A DNA stretch of 64,000 nt. Source: Azolla caroliniana (Eukaryota > Polypodiophyta). The stretch lies in contig JBHGNT010000002.1 of NCBI GenBank assembly GCA_043228905.1, positions 12,896,001 through 12,960,000 of the forward strand. The letters are read 5' to 3'. The notes beneath the pieces were generated by a model, which saw only the letters and a list, made by a program, of their open reading frames with translations, did no database searches and was not told the origin of the DNA. Every line of letters starts with the position of its first letter. The stretch's first letter is position 1. Below are positions 53,322 to 64,000 of this stretch, in pieces. The translations under genes and the position numbers were made by a program.

Positions 53322-54837
53322 CTATCTCTTCATCACATAGTATGTGGAGTGGGTGGTGTCATGAAAGGTAAAACCAGGAACATGTGGGTGTGTCATTTGC
53401 CCTAAATCAACCCAATCAAATGAGCTTTGCATATTATACCATTGACCTTGTTCCTCTCTCAACATATGTGAGTGCCCACTAGTGTTATCACCTGCATTTG
53501 GAGAGTTGTTGAAATCTCCACATATAAATGCGTTTTGTGGCCATGGATAAACACAAATATCTTGCAAAGTAAAGCTCTATCCCTTGAGGCATTCGGGACA
53601 TATATTCCCCCAAAATCATATGTCTTGCCATTTATCATGCATTGCACAACCATTCACCTCCCACGTTGATCATTATAGGCAACCGTAGGATTTAGGTCAT
53701 GTTTTATTATCATAAGCACTCCAGATGTTGTACCTTGTCTTGCATAGAAGATGTCAAAACCTCAAAATGTACCAACTTGACCACTGAATTCAACTTGTTT
53801 ATGTTCTTGAACACAAATTACATCCGCTTGAGAAGAGGTAATAAGGTTCCAAAATAATTTCCATTTACTAGGGTTACAAAGACCCTATATATTAAAGGAG
53901 ACACATTTGACTTGTTTATGCATGATTAATATGGTTGAAGATATAAAACAAAGCAAAATACTAATCTGACTGCATATTAGTATCACCACCATGCTTATTT
54001 ACATGAAGCCTAATATCTGCATTTGATCCATCTTTGTAAATGTCCACATATGAGCCTCTACTCACCCTTTTCCAAGCTTTTGAGACTGAAGAGAGAATTG
54101 AAGCATTAATCTATAAAGATAAACCTTGATTTTCAAGTGCATGAGTGTAGTTTCTCACCACCACAGGCGTCTTACTTCTAAAGGACTTCTTAGATATTTG
54201 CCAACCTTCATTGTTCTCTTTGTCCACATCAAAGGCTTGTTTCAAATCATGCAGGTTTGATTGCACATTACGAATTGTCTACGGGACTTTATTTTTCCTT
54301 TTATCTTGTACTCTCGGTTTCTGAATGGGTTGCATCATAGATTGGTTTGTTGCCTTTGAAGAAGAAACCTGGCTATTTTCTTTCAATGATGCATGTTTCA
54401 ACATTGCGGTTTCAGGTGATTGAATTGTCAGTGTTGGGCATTCTGATTGCATATGACCAAACTTGTTACATGTGTAAGATGAACCTACAAATTTGCCCCA
54501 TTTCCTCTTGAAAGGTCTTGCACCAATAATTGGATCATTCGAATTGAGGGTGATACCTTCCAATACTTGTAGTTTTTGGGGGGCATACTACTCTCCCCAT
54601 TCTTGTTGCAATTGTAGATAATAAGTGATTCCAATTTCGTGGAAAATCAAGCACTTCCACCCAAATGGGACATTTGTGACGAATTAGCCCTTGATAGTCT
54701 TTTGTCAAAGTCCACAACAATGCATGAACCATTTGATCTCTATATGCTAAAGGAGATTCCTCAAGTAATTGAGTTTTGTACTTTGGTTTTGATAGCAATA
54801 CTTCGTAAAACCCTCTAGAAGCGAAATAAACTTCACT
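53322..54837 (-). pseudogene. LINE ORF1 and endonuclease relic
   Basis: On the minus strand, ORF1 starts within 54838-54540 (VYFASRGFYEVLLSKPKYK, CPIWVEVLDFPRNW). This is a DUF4283-like gag region. It continues after a frameshift to a CCHC-like knuckle, CNKFGHMQSEC, near 54470. The apurinic-type endonuclease appears at 53650-53330 with NGKTYDFGGIYVPNA and FICGDFNN, the latter holding the catalytic Asp-Asn motif. Frames change several times and the 5' end is missing. The frame at 54838 passes directly from copia C gag (LWEKIGTML) into LINE protein, marking the insertion point. Confidence 0.8.
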
Positions 54838-55151
54838 AAGCATGGTGCCGATTTTCTCCCATAGTGTGCACAAACCATTGCTTTCTTCATTGAAGTTGTT
54901 GTGCAGGCTCATGTCGATGAAGCACCTAATGTACGCCATCGTCTTCATGTGCATCATCTCCCACGTTGTGGCATCTATCTTGTCCGGTTTCTTGTCCTCG
55001 AACTGTACTGGCAACTAGAGATCTTTGACCACAAGCATGTCCCTCATCTTTGACTTCCATACTGGGTAGTTGGAGCCGGTGAGCTTGAACATGCTTCCGA
55101 ATGACTCTTCCATTTTCTTCAAGGTTTAGAACCTAGGCTCTGATACCCGTT
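54838..55151 (-). pseudogene. Copia C gag start and PBS region
   Basis: On the minus strand, after the weak PBS GGGTATCAGAGCC, gag starts near 55113 (MEESFGSMFKLTGSNY). It runs through DKIDATTWEMMHMKTMAYI to FNEESNG, and is then interrupted by the LINE. It is closely related to gag of copia A. A stop occurs near 55015. Confidence 0.8.
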
Positions 55152-55272
55152 TGTGAAGAATAGTGCTTGAACTCAACCGAGTCTTAAACACTCAATGGAA
55201 GAAAGCAGGAAATATAAATGAGATTAATGCACTTACACAGTATGAGACGACACTAGATGTTTCCGTGGAAAA
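55152..55272 (-). repeat. 5' LTR of copia C, inner part
   Basis: This is the last 121 bp of the copia C 5' LTR, from TGTGAAGAATAG to GTGGAAAA. The rest is at 62329-62726, on the other side of chromovirus G. It matches the start of the 3' LTR at 28250. Confidence 0.83.
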
Positions 55273-55737
55273 TATTAGAGATTAGGTACTAAAGTAAGCA
55301 TAAAATAAGGATATATCAATGATAGATCTAGAAAGAATAGAGAGAAAAGAGAGAAAGAAGGGTGCCGATCCACCCGACCACCCCCGAGCGAAGGGATCGA
55401 GACGGACTCGAGCCTCGATCGGCGTCCCATACCACCGCCTTGGCGTCGAGTCGTACCTGGACGATAGCGCGCTTGCTATAAGAGTCGTTCCACTCACGGA
55501 CAGAGTCTCGACGTAGTCAATGCATGCCCAAATGAGGGTAGCTAGGCCTCTTATTTATAGTAATTCTCAAGGCCCCCAGCCATGTTCACACTTGGCCTCA
55601 TGGGTTGTCTCAATCCCGAGGATTAAAAGTAATCCTCCCCTTCTTTAGACTCTTTATTTAACCCTCACACTTATCCACGTGTATAGAATACTACGACAAT
55701 TCTCACCACGGGATATTATATGGTCATGCCCGTAACA
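55273..55737 (-). repeat. 3' LTR of chromovirus G
   Basis: This is a 465-bp direct copy of 61859-62323. On the minus strand it starts TGTTACGGGCATG and ends CTCTAATA. Differences noticed are GACGG/GATGG, GCTATAAG/GCTACAAG and TTTATTT/TTTGTTT. Confidence 0.95.
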
Positions 55738-55751
55738 TACTCCCCCTCTTT
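55738..55751 (-). promoter_or_regulatory. Polypurine tract of chromovirus G
   Basis: On the minus strand, AAAGAGGGGGAGTA abuts the 3' LTR. Confidence 0.9.
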
Positions 55752-55958
55752 AAAACATTGCACTCTTGCAATGGAAAGTTAGGGAAGTTAGTTCTTAGAG
55801 TCGTTTCGCGTTCCCATGTGGCATCTTTGATTGATTTATCCATCCATTTTATTTTAAATTCTCGGATTTCCTTAGCACGTAATTTTTTTGTTTTAACATC
55901 GCGAAATTCTTTCTCGTACATGTGGTTTAGAAGATAAATCTTCAGAAGTAACCAGAGT
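55752..55958 (-). pseudogene. Detached chromodomain of G
   Basis: After the gag-pol stop (TAA at about 55961-55959), the minus strand still encodes the chromodomain-like tail EFKIKWMDKSIKDATWERE and QECNVLK. It is reached only through that stop and a frameshift near 55920. In relative D the same region follows integrase directly. The chromodomain targets integration to chromatin marks in this group, so this copy may integrate differently or not at all. Confidence 0.8.
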
Positions 55959-58900
55959 TTAAGTTGTAACTGTATTGTCGCCAGAACCTAGAAGTTCTTT
56001 TAGACGACTTACATGAAAGACTGGATGGATTCCAACACCATCGGGAAGAGCGAGACGATAGGCTGATGATCCAATGCGTTTGAGGACTGTAAAAGGTCCA
56101 CAAAACCGTGGGGCTAACTTAGCGCACTTACCCGTAGACAATGTCTTAGAATTGTGAGGTACACGTAAAAATACCTTCTGTCCAGGGCTGAATACACGAG
56201 GTTGCCTGTGATGATCGGCATAAAAACGCGCTCTATCTTGAGCTGTTTTTATATTATCCCGTGCAATATGCAACATATCTTGCATATCCCGAAGAAAGTT
56301 TTGCGTACTTCGCAACTCATCATGATGTATATTAACATCAATCGGGGCTCGTGGCTGAAATCCATACATCAACATAAAAGGACTATATCCCGTCGACGTA
56401 TGCTTGGAGCTGTTATAAGCAAACTCCAAAATTGGGAGGTAACGTTCCCATTTTGTTGGTTTTGCACCAACGTATGCTCGAAGCATGTCCTCAATAATTT
56501 GATTTACTCGTTCTGTCTGTCCATCGGATTGAGGATGATCCGTGGAGCTCATGCTCAACGCAGTTTCTAACTTCTTAAAGACTTGCGTCCAGAAGTCACT
56601 AGTAAACTTCGGATCTCGGTCACTCACGATATCCATCGGTAACCCGTAAAAACGAAATAACTCATCAACGAATTGGTAAGCCAATTCAGGAGCTGTTACC
56701 GTGGTTTTAGTAGCAATAAATCTGGCCATTTTAGTTAGTCTGTCAACCACAACCCATATGGCATCATGACCTTTTTGGGTGCGAGGAAGGCTAACAATAA
56801 AATCCATGGATATACTTTCCCACTTGTTATTGGGAATGTCCAAGGGATGTAAAAGTCCTGCGGCTTTAAGTCGCTCGGCTTTGTTAACCTGACATTGGTG
56901 ACATTTAGTCACATAGCTATGTATGTCAGGACGCATCTTAGGCCAATAAAATTGAGTGGAGATGAGAACGAGTGTACGATGTATTCCAGGGTGCCCTGCT
57001 GAGGGTGCATCATGGCATTCAAAAAGAATTCTCTTTTTGACCTCAGGTAAATCTGGAACACAAACCTTCCCATTACGGTAGAGCAGACCGTTAGCAATGT
57101 GGAAGTATTCCTTCGAGGGTGTGGTGGTGTCTGTTCCAGACTCGACTCTTGCCCAGTATTTTGCAAAATAATTGTCATCAGGATACTTTCCTCGAAGGTG
57201 ATCATAAAGATCTGATGTTATTTCAGTGAAGCTAAGCATGTTAACTTCACGGATGCGACTTAGTGCATCAGCGACAGTATTCATGGAACCTTTACGATAT
57301 CGTATGGAAAAATCAAAGTCCTGGATGAGATCAGCCCATCGTGCCTTACGACCTTTCAGGTCTTGTTGGTCACAAAAATATTTCAAGGACTCGTGGTCCG
57401 TAGTTACCACAAAGCGATTTCCATAAAGATAATGGCGCCATGTTTTGAGCGCATGTATAACCGCAAATAATTCCTTTTCTTGAACGGTATACCGACATTG
57501 AGCAGAATCAAGTTTCTTACTCTCGAATGCTATTGGTTTACCATCTTGATACAAGACAGCACCTATAGCATAATCGCTTGCGTCGGTTTCAACCTCAAAA
57601 GGTTTTGAAGGATCGGGTAAAAGAAGTGAAGGAGCCTTGCATACCAAGTCCTTGAGTTCCTTAAAGGCGAGGTCTAGTGTAGCATTCCACACAATAGGTT
57701 TTGTAGACTTACGCGTTTGACCTTTTAGAAGATCAGTAAACGGCGTCGTCAATTGTGAGTAATTACGAAGAGATTTTCGCAAAAATCCGACAAAACCAAG
57801 GAATGATCGAACTTCTCGAATATTCCGAAGAGTGGGCCAAAGCTTGATTTTCTCGATGCGAGAAGGATCAATTTCAACTCCTCGTTCGGTTATGAGATGT
57901 CCAAGATAAGTAATTGATTTCTTGAAGAACTCACATTTTGAGATCTTCGCGTAAAATTGTTTGTCACGCAATATTTGTAAAACAAAGCGGACATGTCTAG
58001 CATGTTCTTGTAATGTACGGGTATAAACTAAAATATCATCTAAGAAGATAACGACAAATTTTCCAAGTTGTTCTCGGAAAATGTCATTCATTTCTTGTTG
58101 AAATGTAGCCGGAGCATTGGTCAAACCAAAAGGCATAACCAAAAACTCATAATGGCCGTAGCGCGTACGAAATGCTGTTTTAGGAACATCGTCCTCACTT
58201 ATTCGTATTTGATGGTAGCCAGTACGGAGATCAAGTTTCGTAAAATACCGAGCTCCCTGGAGATGGTCAATTAGATCGTCAGCCCGGGGCAATGGGTACG
58301 AATTCTTGATCGTCACTTTATTCAAGCGTCGGTAATTAATACACATACGCCATGTGCCCTCTTTCTTTTTAACCAAGAGAACTGGTGCACCCCATGGAGA
58401 TTTACTATAACGTATATAACCCATTCGTAAATAGTCCTTAAGTTGCTTAGCTACCTCATCCTCTTCAGATCGACTTAGGCGATACGGAGGTATACTAATG
58501 GGTGCAATGCCAGGTACAATATCTATACGATGGTCTATATTACGTTTAGGAGGTAAACCATCGGGTAGTTCACTCGGAAAAACATCACGAAAATCGTTTA
58601 CGATTTCATCAAGTTGTTTTTGTTCAAAATATGTTAATTGACCCGAGACATTATCGATATTGTAAACGTGAATGTCCGGATCAAGTACACAATAAAATAA
58701 CGTAGAACAAGACAACTCGGATATTGATGGACACGAGGAAACAATCGAGAGGGATTGTTTTGTTACACATTGAATAAAATGCGTACAATCGTTGAGTACA
58801 AAAGAAATGGAATGGCGAACCCAATCAATAAATAAAGAAGAGCTTTTATTATAAAACCAGGGATAACCCAGTATTACATCGGTGGTACTAAGATTCATTA

Positions 58901-60158
58901 CATGGAAGTCTACTTCCTCTATATAGGTATCAATAGAAATTCCTAAAGAATGAATCGCCCCGTTGATGTGTTGTACTCTTCCATCAGCCAAGTGCACCAT
59001 GTAGGTGTGATCACTTACGGTGGGTTGGATTCCCCATATCTGTACCAAACGATCATTCACAAAATTGTGTGAGCTTCCCGAATCAAATAAAAATTGTACG
59101 AGAGATCCATTGATATACCCGTTTGCACGTAGTAAATCATTGGGACCCAATACATAATGAGGGAAAGAACATTGACAATTACTCAAATGATGTGTATAGA
59201 CCTGAAGGACATTAGGAAGCTGACCTTTATGGTCTGTAGCTTTAGGTTTGGCGTCGTGCTCTTTTCGTTGGAGCTTACGACATTGCTCTTTTGTATGACC
59301 CTTCTTTTTGCAGAATACGCAAAAAGGATGTTGTCGCTTATAATCGCGATCCATGAATTCGTTGGGTGTCTTGCGTTTCCCAACGAATTGCGACTGCTTA
59401 GTCCCGGGCGCTTCGTTGGGTTTGTTATGGTCCTTCTTCGAAGTGCGTTGATAGCGAAGAACTATCTCAACGGCCTCTTCGAAGGATTTTGGATCCTTAT
59501 CGTGCACTATCCAGTGATAGTCCGAATTGGGGATGCCATTGACAAAACAAGCTATTAACCAATTGTCCCCTTCTAGACCCGATTTTTGGATTTGGGTTCT
59601 AACATGGTGGACATAGTCTTCTAGCGAGGAAAACTTCCTGCTAGAGAGGTTCATTAAAGCTTGTGCTGCCTCGGTTCGAGAGGGAGGTTGTAGAAATTGA
59701 CCCTTGAAAACTGTGACAAAGTCTGTCCAGGTCTCGGGCAATCTCCCCAAAGTTCGGAGCCCACGCCACCAAGCGGCGGCCTTACCCCCTAGTTCTCGGC
59801 CGACATATGCAATCTTCGTACTATCTGGCGTGGGATAGAGCTCAAAATGAGACTCCCATCGGCCCAGCCACGTGCAGATTGCTTCTTCGGTTCTTTCCTT
59901 TTTATCTCTCGTAAATGGCTTTACGACAAATGATGGTTCACCCTGACGCTCATCAGGTCTATTAATCTCATTTTGGAGACTAATGACTCGTGCCTCGAGA
60001 GCACTTTGAGATTGCCGAAATTCGGTCAACTGCTGCGCGGTTGAACTAAGGAAATGTTGTACTTGTAAAATATACGCCTCAATGGACATTGTCCCAGGAG
60101 GATTTCCTTGAGGTCTTTCCGCTTGAGCGGAGGGCATCGGGTCGTTATTCTGAGCCAT
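55959..60158 (-). CDS. Chromovirus G gag-pol polyprotein
   Basis: I choose the ATG at 60158 ([12 protein letters not shown]); the frame is open 30 codons further but without family-like sequence. Gag has [20 protein letters not shown] and [18 protein letters not shown]. The knuckle [14 protein letters not shown] is near 59320, and the protease site [11 protein letters not shown] is near 59095. RT has [17 protein letters not shown] and catalytic [13 protein letters not shown] (about 58035). RNase H starts at [16 protein letters not shown]. The integrase zinc region ends KCHQCQVN. The catalytic positions are [22 protein letters not shown] and [17 protein letters not shown]-like end ([14 protein letters not shown]) and [14 protein letters not shown] follow before the stop. 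Protease-RT-RNase H-integrase order marks Ty3. All catalytic residues that I checked are present. Confidence 0.95.
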   Translation of the reverse strand: MAQNNDPMPSAQAERPQGNPPGTMSIEAYILQVQHFLSSTAQQLTEFRQSQSALEARVISLQNEINRPDERQGEPSFVVKPFTRDKKERTEEAICTWLGRWESHFELYPTPDSTKIAYVGRELGGKAAAWWRGLRTLGRLPETWTDFVTVFKGQFLQPPSRTEAAQALMNLSSRKFSSLEDYVHHVRTQIQKSGLEGDNWLIACFVNGIPNSDYHWIVHDKDPKSFEEAVEIVLRYQRTSKKDHNKPNEAPGTKQSQFVGKRKTPNEFMDRDYKRQHPFCVFCKKKGHTKEQCRKLQRKEHDAKPKATDHKGQLPNVLQVYTHHLSNCQCSFPHYVLGPNDLLRANGYINGSLVQFLFDSGSSHNFVNDRLVQIWGIQPTVSDHTYMVHLADGRVQHINGAIHSLGISIDTYIEEVDFHVMNLSTTDVILGYPWFYNKSSSLFIDWVRHSISFVLNDCTHFIQCVTKQSLSIVSSCPSISELSCSTLFYCVLDPDIHVYNIDNVSGQLTYFEQKQLDEIVNDFRDVFPSELPDGLPPKRNIDHRIDIVPGIAPISIPPYRLSRSEEDEVAKQLKDYLRMGYIRYSKSPWGAPVLLVKKKEGTWRMCINYRRLNKVTIKNSYPLPRADDLIDHLQGARYFTKLDLRTGYHQIRISEDDVPKTAFRTRYGHYEFLVMPFGLTNAPATFQQEMNDIFREQLGKFVVIFLDDILVYTRTLQEHARHVRFVLQILRDKQFYAKISKCEFFKKSITYLGHLITERGVEIDPSRIEKIKLWPTLRNIREVRSFLGFVGFLRKSLRNYSQLTTPFTDLLKGQTRKSTKPIVWNATLDLAFKELKDLVCKAPSLLLPDPSKPFEVETDASDYAIGAVLYQDGKPIAFESKKLDSAQCRYTVQEKELFAVIHALKTWRHYLYGNRFVVTTDHESLKYFCDQQDLKGRKARWADLIQDFDFSIRYRKGSMNTVADALSRIREVNMLSFTEITSDLYDHLRGKYPDDNYFAKYWARVESGTDTTTPSKEYFHIANGLLYRNGKVCVPDLPEVKKRILFECHDAPSAGHPGIHRTLVLISTQFYWPKMRPDIHSYVTKCHQCQVNKAERLKAAGLLHPLDIPNNKWESISMDFIVSLPRTQKGHDAIWVVVDRLTKMARFIATKTTVTAPELAYQFVDELFRFYGLPMDIVSDRDPKFTSDFWTQVFKKLETALSMSSTDHPQSDGQTERVNQIIEDMLRAYVGAKPTKWERYLPILEFAYNSSKHTSTGYSPFMLMYGFQPRAPIDVNIHHDELRSTQNFLRDMQDMLHIARDNIKTAQDRARFYADHHRQPRVFSPGQKVFLRVPHNSKTLSTGKCAKLAPRFCGPFTVLKRIGSSAYRLALPDGVGIHPVFHVSRLKELLGSGDNTVTT

Positions 60159-61843
60159 TGAATGATTATTTCTGGCAAAGAAATAAGATAAGGTCAGACA
60201 AATAGTCATAACATCTTGTCGTGGTGTAAACATATCATGGGCAAACATTAATCGATATCATGATCTCACGTCAATACCCCTCTAGACGTATGAGATGAGG
60301 TTCAAGATCAGGTTACTATGGTAACACAGAGGTGTTTTAAAAACCATGGGGGTGACAAATGAATGCCTTTCCCTGATCTCTATATCGATTTTTTTCATGG
60401 CGGCTCCCCGAGGCTCAACCATGTATGTTCGCGTCATGAATAGTTTATACACGAAAAAAATGTTAACAATAACTATGTTTCTGTGCCCACATATGTGGTT
60501 TCGGCTCTTTAAGTCCTATTACGAGGACCCCGAAGTGCACTTAGACCTAAAGTCTAAACATGTATTATAGTCATATGTATCAACGATGTTGTATGGTGTT
60601 GGTCATATTTGAACTCGAGACCTCGAGGACAAATACATTAAACACTTGAGCCAACCAAGTAGATTGCGCGTCTTGAATGTTTAATGTTTGAGGCGTATTC
60701 GAGATATGCGAGGCATTTGCCCCTATATGTTTTTTTTAAAAGAAGCATATAGGTCAAGTGGCCTTATTTCTCCCTCATTTATTACCCACTATGGTTGTAC
60801 GCTACCTACCCTCAAGCCTCGTAAGTACAATGGCATATGCCAAAGTGTAACCTAATGGTCAAGCCGAATGAGCCCTTGTGTCTTCGTAGGCTCATGTGGC
60901 CCATCACATGGTCACGTCATTACGAATGGCGCTCGTAAGAACGAGCTCATGGTGGCATCGTATCCATGTAACGAGGGGAGATGTTGGATACGTGTGTCAT
61001 TAGAGCGACCCTACTTGATGTGGATCAAGCCCGACGTATTCAACATCATTTTGGCTATACGAGGTTCGTTACGTAACGAAAGATCAAAGTGACCAACGGG
61101 AATTTCAACAATAAAAATTGTTGATAAAAGGGATGGTGACAACGCCATTCTCACAAAAATGTGAGGACGGCCACCAAAATCCTCTCCCCAATTAGGAAAA
61201 CATTTGATATGAATCACGTAATCTAAAATATACACATATGTCAATATATCACATATATACGATCAGAGACGTATATAAGTGACCACATATGCGTATACTA
61301 AATGAATCGTTTTTTTTATATAGCCAACAATGATGTATTCGGGATACGTAATCGAGGCATATACCTCTACGCACACGAAACATCCGAAAATAAGGTTAAG
61401 CGTAATTCGCAATTGAGGTATTGACCTCTTACGCATAGTAAATCCAACGCATATCATTTCGAACGAATCGAGGTATTGACCTCGTACGCGAACGTAACAT
61501 ATGTTCGTGAACGTAATACACAATTGAGGTAGTAACCTCGTACGCATACGACACTCATCACATATGATTTATATGTCAAACGAGGTATTGACCTCGTGGA
61601 CATATGTAAACGTTTAAGATAACCAATTAAATACCACGTCAACATCATTGAATATATGAAAAAAAAAAACTACATATTAAGTATACACATGTATAGAAGG
61701 GAGAAGAAAAATTAGATAAAAAATTAAGGAAAATTTACCGAAGTTCTTTCGCTAATCCTTGTCTGCATGAAGGCGACCGCACAACGATCAATCGCCATCC
61801 CACGCGAAGACAAAAAGAAAACCAAAAGAAACGTTAGTACATA
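60159..61843 (-). other. Leader of chromovirus G; no gene seen
   Basis: This 1.7-kb untranslated leader runs between PBS and gag. It has no convincing frame. A block at about 60605-60665, read on the minus strand, looks faintly tRNA-like (TTGGTTGGCTCAAG, then GAGTTCAAAT). The part nearest the PBS holds five hairpin repeats. Confidence 0.6.
61354..61596. repeat. Five GAGGT..ACCTC hairpins in the G leader
   Basis: Small inverted repeats occur at 61354-61367, 61415-61428, 61469-61484, 61526-61539 and 61581-61596. Typical copies read CGAGGTATTGACCTCG, usually followed by TACGC. Spacing is 55-61 bp. The position, 250-490 nt downstream of the PBS in the genomic RNA, would suit packaging or dimerisation signals; this is inference. 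Confidence 0.85.
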
Positions 61844-61856
61844 GGCTCTGATACCA
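61844..61856 (-). promoter_or_regulatory. Primer-binding site of chromovirus G
   Basis: On the minus strand, TGGTATCAGAGCC lies two bases after the 5' LTR and matches the initiator-Met tRNA end. Confidence 0.92.
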
Positions 61857-61858
61857 AA

Positions 61859-62323
61859 TATTAGAGATTAGGTACTAAAGTAAGCATAAAATAAGGATAT
61901 ATCAATGATAGATCTAGAAAGAATAGAGAGAAAAGAGAGAAAGAAGGGTGCCGATCCACCCGACCACCCCCGAGCGAAGGGATCGAGATGGACTCGAGCC
62001 TCGATCGGCGTCCCATACCACCGCCTTGGCGTCGAGTCGTACCTGGACGATAGCGCGCTTGCTACAAGAGTCGTTCCACTCACGGACAGAGTCTCGACGT
62101 AGTCAATGCATGCCCAAATGAGGGTAGCTAGGCCTCTTATTTATAGTAATTCTCAAGGCCCCCAGCCATGTTCACACTTGGCCTCATGGGTTGTCTCAAT
62201 CCCGAGGATTAAAAGTAATCCTCCCCTTCTTTAGACTCTTTGTTTAACCCTCACACTTATCCACGTGTATAGAATACTACGACAATTCTCACCACGGGAT
62301 ATTATATGGTCATGCCCGTAACA
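61859..62323 (-). repeat. 5' LTR of chromovirus G
   Basis: This 465-bp LTR carries the promoter of the element. On the minus strand it starts TGTTACGGGCATG and ends CTCTAATA. Confidence 0.95.
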
Positions 62324-62328
62324 GAAAA

Positions 62329-62726
62329 CCCTAATAGGGAAAAACCACGGGAGCCCACAGACTCCACCTATCACTATAAGAAGAGGATACCAAGCTAGAC
62401 TTGGAGGCAACAACCTCGAGCTCTATGTCTTCGCCAACCAATGGTTACAACAGAAAACCTTTCTGTATCTCTCTCTCTCTCTCTCTCTCTCACTCTATCT
62501 TTTTACAATAGCAATAATAACATCTCTGATGACCACAACATAAGTGGTTGCCCTAATTCATATTTATACTTATATGACTTTAGGACTATTTACAAATATG
62601 TTCATGATAGGCCCTCTAAAAACATATTTACAGATATGTCCCGGATATCGTCCGATCCGGCTCCTTCCTTCAGCTTGTCCGATCCGGTTCCTCTGGTTCT
62701 CATCCGGAGGGATGAAATTCCCAACA
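62329..62726 (-). repeat. 5' LTR of copia C, outer part
   Basis: This is the outer 398 bp of the split copia C LTR. Landmarks shared with 28370-28756 are GGGAAAAACC, GGGAGCCCACAGA, a CT microsatellite and CATCCGGAGGGA. It ends CCCAACA at 62726, where copia B gag resumes. Confidence 0.85.
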
Positions 62727-63460
62727 CTTTCTCTGTGGCCCTTCAGGCCACAATACCAGATTCTGTTTCGGCCTTTCCTTGCCAGTTTTTTAGGCTTTGC
62801 CGCCTTGACTCCTCCTGCTTCTAGAGGGTTCAGAATTGCTGTCGGCACCATCTTTGGACCTCCGATTTTGCTCATGTTGGCCGTCTGCATTGCACACTGA
62901 TTTGCCCCATCCACCACGACGATGGGACCTCTCTTCCTCCGTGTACAACATCTTGCTATTGGTGTGCGTGCTCGTCAACGCACCCGCGTGGTTCTCCTCA
63001 GTAAGGAGCATTGACTCTAAGTCGAAAAAGGAGGGTGTATTCTCCCTTGTACATATTGCAGTCTGGAATGCTATGAACTTCGACGCTAGGCCCCCAAGAT
63101 AGACGTGCACCATCTCATCTGCCTCGACGGTCTAGTTTATGGAGGTAAGTGAAGCGCAAATGTCTTTGATGTGGGTTGTGTAGGCAGCCACCAAGATGTC
63201 CTTTTGTCGGACATTGCTCAACTCCTGTCGGAGTTGCAATTTCCCGGCCGTGGTGCTTGCGGCAAAGACCTTTTCCAAGTTTCCCCAAGCTTCCTTTGGC
63301 ATCTTGGCATCACGAATATGGCTAAGTAGCTGATCATCGACACTAGACGTGAAGTAGTACATTACCCTGCTTGCCGCTTGCTCCCAAGACAAGAAGTCCT
63401 TGTGTGCCGCATCAGGTGGCATTTCGTTAGCTCCATTCACATAACTCTAGTAGCCATGCC
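62727..63460 (-). pseudogene. Copia B gag relic
   Basis: On the minus strand, gag reads HKDFLSWEQAASRVMYYFTS, KLQLRQELSNVRQKDILVAA and HIKDICASLTSIN (63400-63132). It continues after a stop as MVHVYLGGLASKF and ends in the zinc-knuckle start WYCGLKGHRE at 62730. The remainder of the knuckle region continues at 28249 beyond copia C. A start Met near 63440 is within the domain; the true start is upstream and broken. Confidence 0.85.
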
Positions 63461-63636
63461 CGAGTAGGTATTGGTGCATCTTGTATGAACAGGATGTATA
63501 GTTGGATTTGTCGAGCTTCTCTATCGAGAGCGAGCTAGTTATTCCTTGGTCCATTCTCTCCTTCCTGTTCTTTACCGGGTGTTATCGTTTGTCTGTGAGC
63601 ATCACTCATTGGTAGTAGAGGATTCTTAACCGTCAC
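63461..63636 (-). other. Copia B leader and gag start, decayed
   Basis: Sequence between the PBS and the recognisable gag of copia B. It includes the weak gag-like stretch ITSSLSIEKLDKSNYTSCS (about 63540-63484). Confidence 0.5.
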
Positions 63637-63648
63637 GCTTTGATACCA
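63637..63648 (-). promoter_or_regulatory. Primer-binding site of copia B
   Basis: On the minus strand, TGGTATCAAAGC directly follows the LTR. It differs from the initiator-Met site at one base. Confidence 0.8.
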
Positions 63649-64000
63649 TGAAAAAGATAATGTGCGGAAGCTAAGACAAAACCAGATAGTTCGGATGACA
63701 GTAGAACACAGAACGAAGGTTTAATGGAATGCTTGAATACACGAGAGAGACTGAGAGAGCAGAATAGTAAACTGAATTCAAAATAATAACACTGTAAATA
63801 CAAGATGTCCTATAAAAGATTTTTCATACAAGTCTATTGAGCAGAGAACCTCAATTGGATCCGGATCGACTGAATAAGCTAGAACAAGATCGGTATTCGG
63901 AATGAAGAACTAGATAGGTATTCAGAACCAAGAGCCGGATCGAAGAAATGAAACAGATTATAACCGGTAGGTTGGTAGAGGCCTACAACCTTAACTTAGT
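63649..64000 (-). repeat. 5' LTR of copia B, cut by the window end
   Basis: From TGAAAAAGATAATG (the 3' end of the LTR as seen on the plus strand) to the end of the window. It is identified by its place beside the PBS. Its partner LTR is not in the window, so its length is unknown. Confidence 0.6.

Larger units (their letters stand above)
55273..62323 (-). mobile_element. Chromovirus G, near-complete Ty3 element
   Basis: This 7051-bp element has two 465-bp LTRs (about three differences seen) and the 5-bp duplication GAAAA on both sides (55268-55272 and 62324-62328). Its PBS is of the initiator-Met type (61844-61856). A gag-pol frame of over 1390 codons and the polypurine tract AAAGAGGGGGAGTA are present. 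It sits in the 5' LTR of copia C. Integrase is followed by a chromodomain-like tail, the mark of chromoviruses, but this tail is cut off by a stop and a frameshift. Confidence 0.95.
28250..62726 (-). mobile_element. Copia C, enlarged to 34 kb by nested insertions
   Basis: The termini are an LTR at 28250-28756 and a split LTR at 55152-55272 plus 62329-62726. The flanks are ATTTC (28245-28249) and CTTTC (62727-62731), a 5-bp duplication with one mismatch. The gene of copia B reads across the two flanks, supporting a single insertion. Internally only gag (about 54838-55140) and the RT/RNase H end (28757-29796) survive. The middle has been replaced by a LINE, a partial LTR and everything inside the LINE. 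A weak PBS, GGGTATCAGAGCC, lies at about 55137-55149. Confidence 0.8.

Noticed and set aside
60605-60665. tRNA gene on the minus strand in the G leader
   Set aside because: Only a weak B box (GAGTTCAAAT) and a loose A box are seen; no cloverleaf can be drawn.

Overview
The window is plant nuclear DNA, and almost all of it is nested transposable elements. Evidence for a plant is: primer-binding sites of the initiator-Met type (TGGTATCAGAGC), Copia, chromovirus and Tat-like Ty3 lineages, a Mutator-like MITE, and a spliced gene with GT-AG introns. I cannot name the species. The density of nesting suggests a large, repeat-rich genome. Nothing looks bacterial, plasmid or organellar.

Left end (1-4815, minus strand): one apparently intact six-exon gene, 618 codons by my splicing. 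It encodes an unrecognised protein with a RING-H2-like zinc module. Its last intron (about 1.7 kb) is filled with a palindromic TAGCTAATTAGCTA array. The DNA stops abruptly at 4815/4816, where a truncated Copia begins.

4816-25123: copia A is an old, minus-strand element whose RT is deleted. It has been split twice. A decayed Ty3-type element E (5538-13191) sits in its integrase, and E carries an inverted solo LTR of its own family in gag. A pristine Copia element F (15057-20748) sits in the last bases of A's 5' LTR. F has two 789-bp LTRs with no difference I could see, 5-bp target duplications, PBS, PPT and one 1357-aa gag-pol frame. A itself lies in the gag of a decayed plus-strand chromovirus D (21289-25123).

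25124-64000: nested layers. Copia B (25124-28249 and 62727 to the end) was entered by copia C (28250-62726). C holds a LINE (30425 to about 54837). The LINE holds a roughly 20.9-kb DNA transposon T (32035-52891). T holds a Tat-like Ty3 element (39642-49739), and the Tat 3' LTR holds a 313-bp Mutator-like MITE (40016-40328). Separately, chromovirus G (55273-62323) sits in the 5' LTR of copia C. Most levels are supported by target-site duplications and by coding sequence that resumes on the far side.

The parts most worth a second look are the unrecognised gene and the DNA transposon T. T carries relics of an unusual transposase with WSDG and HGKG motifs. Both the gene and T have a long, presumed intron packed with short palindromes: TAGCTAATTAGCTA in the gene and TAGTACTA in T. 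Other leads are a roughly 970-codon extra reading frame behind the Tat pol, interrupted by one stop, a tRNA-like A/B-box module inside the LTR of E, and five hairpin repeats in the leader of G.
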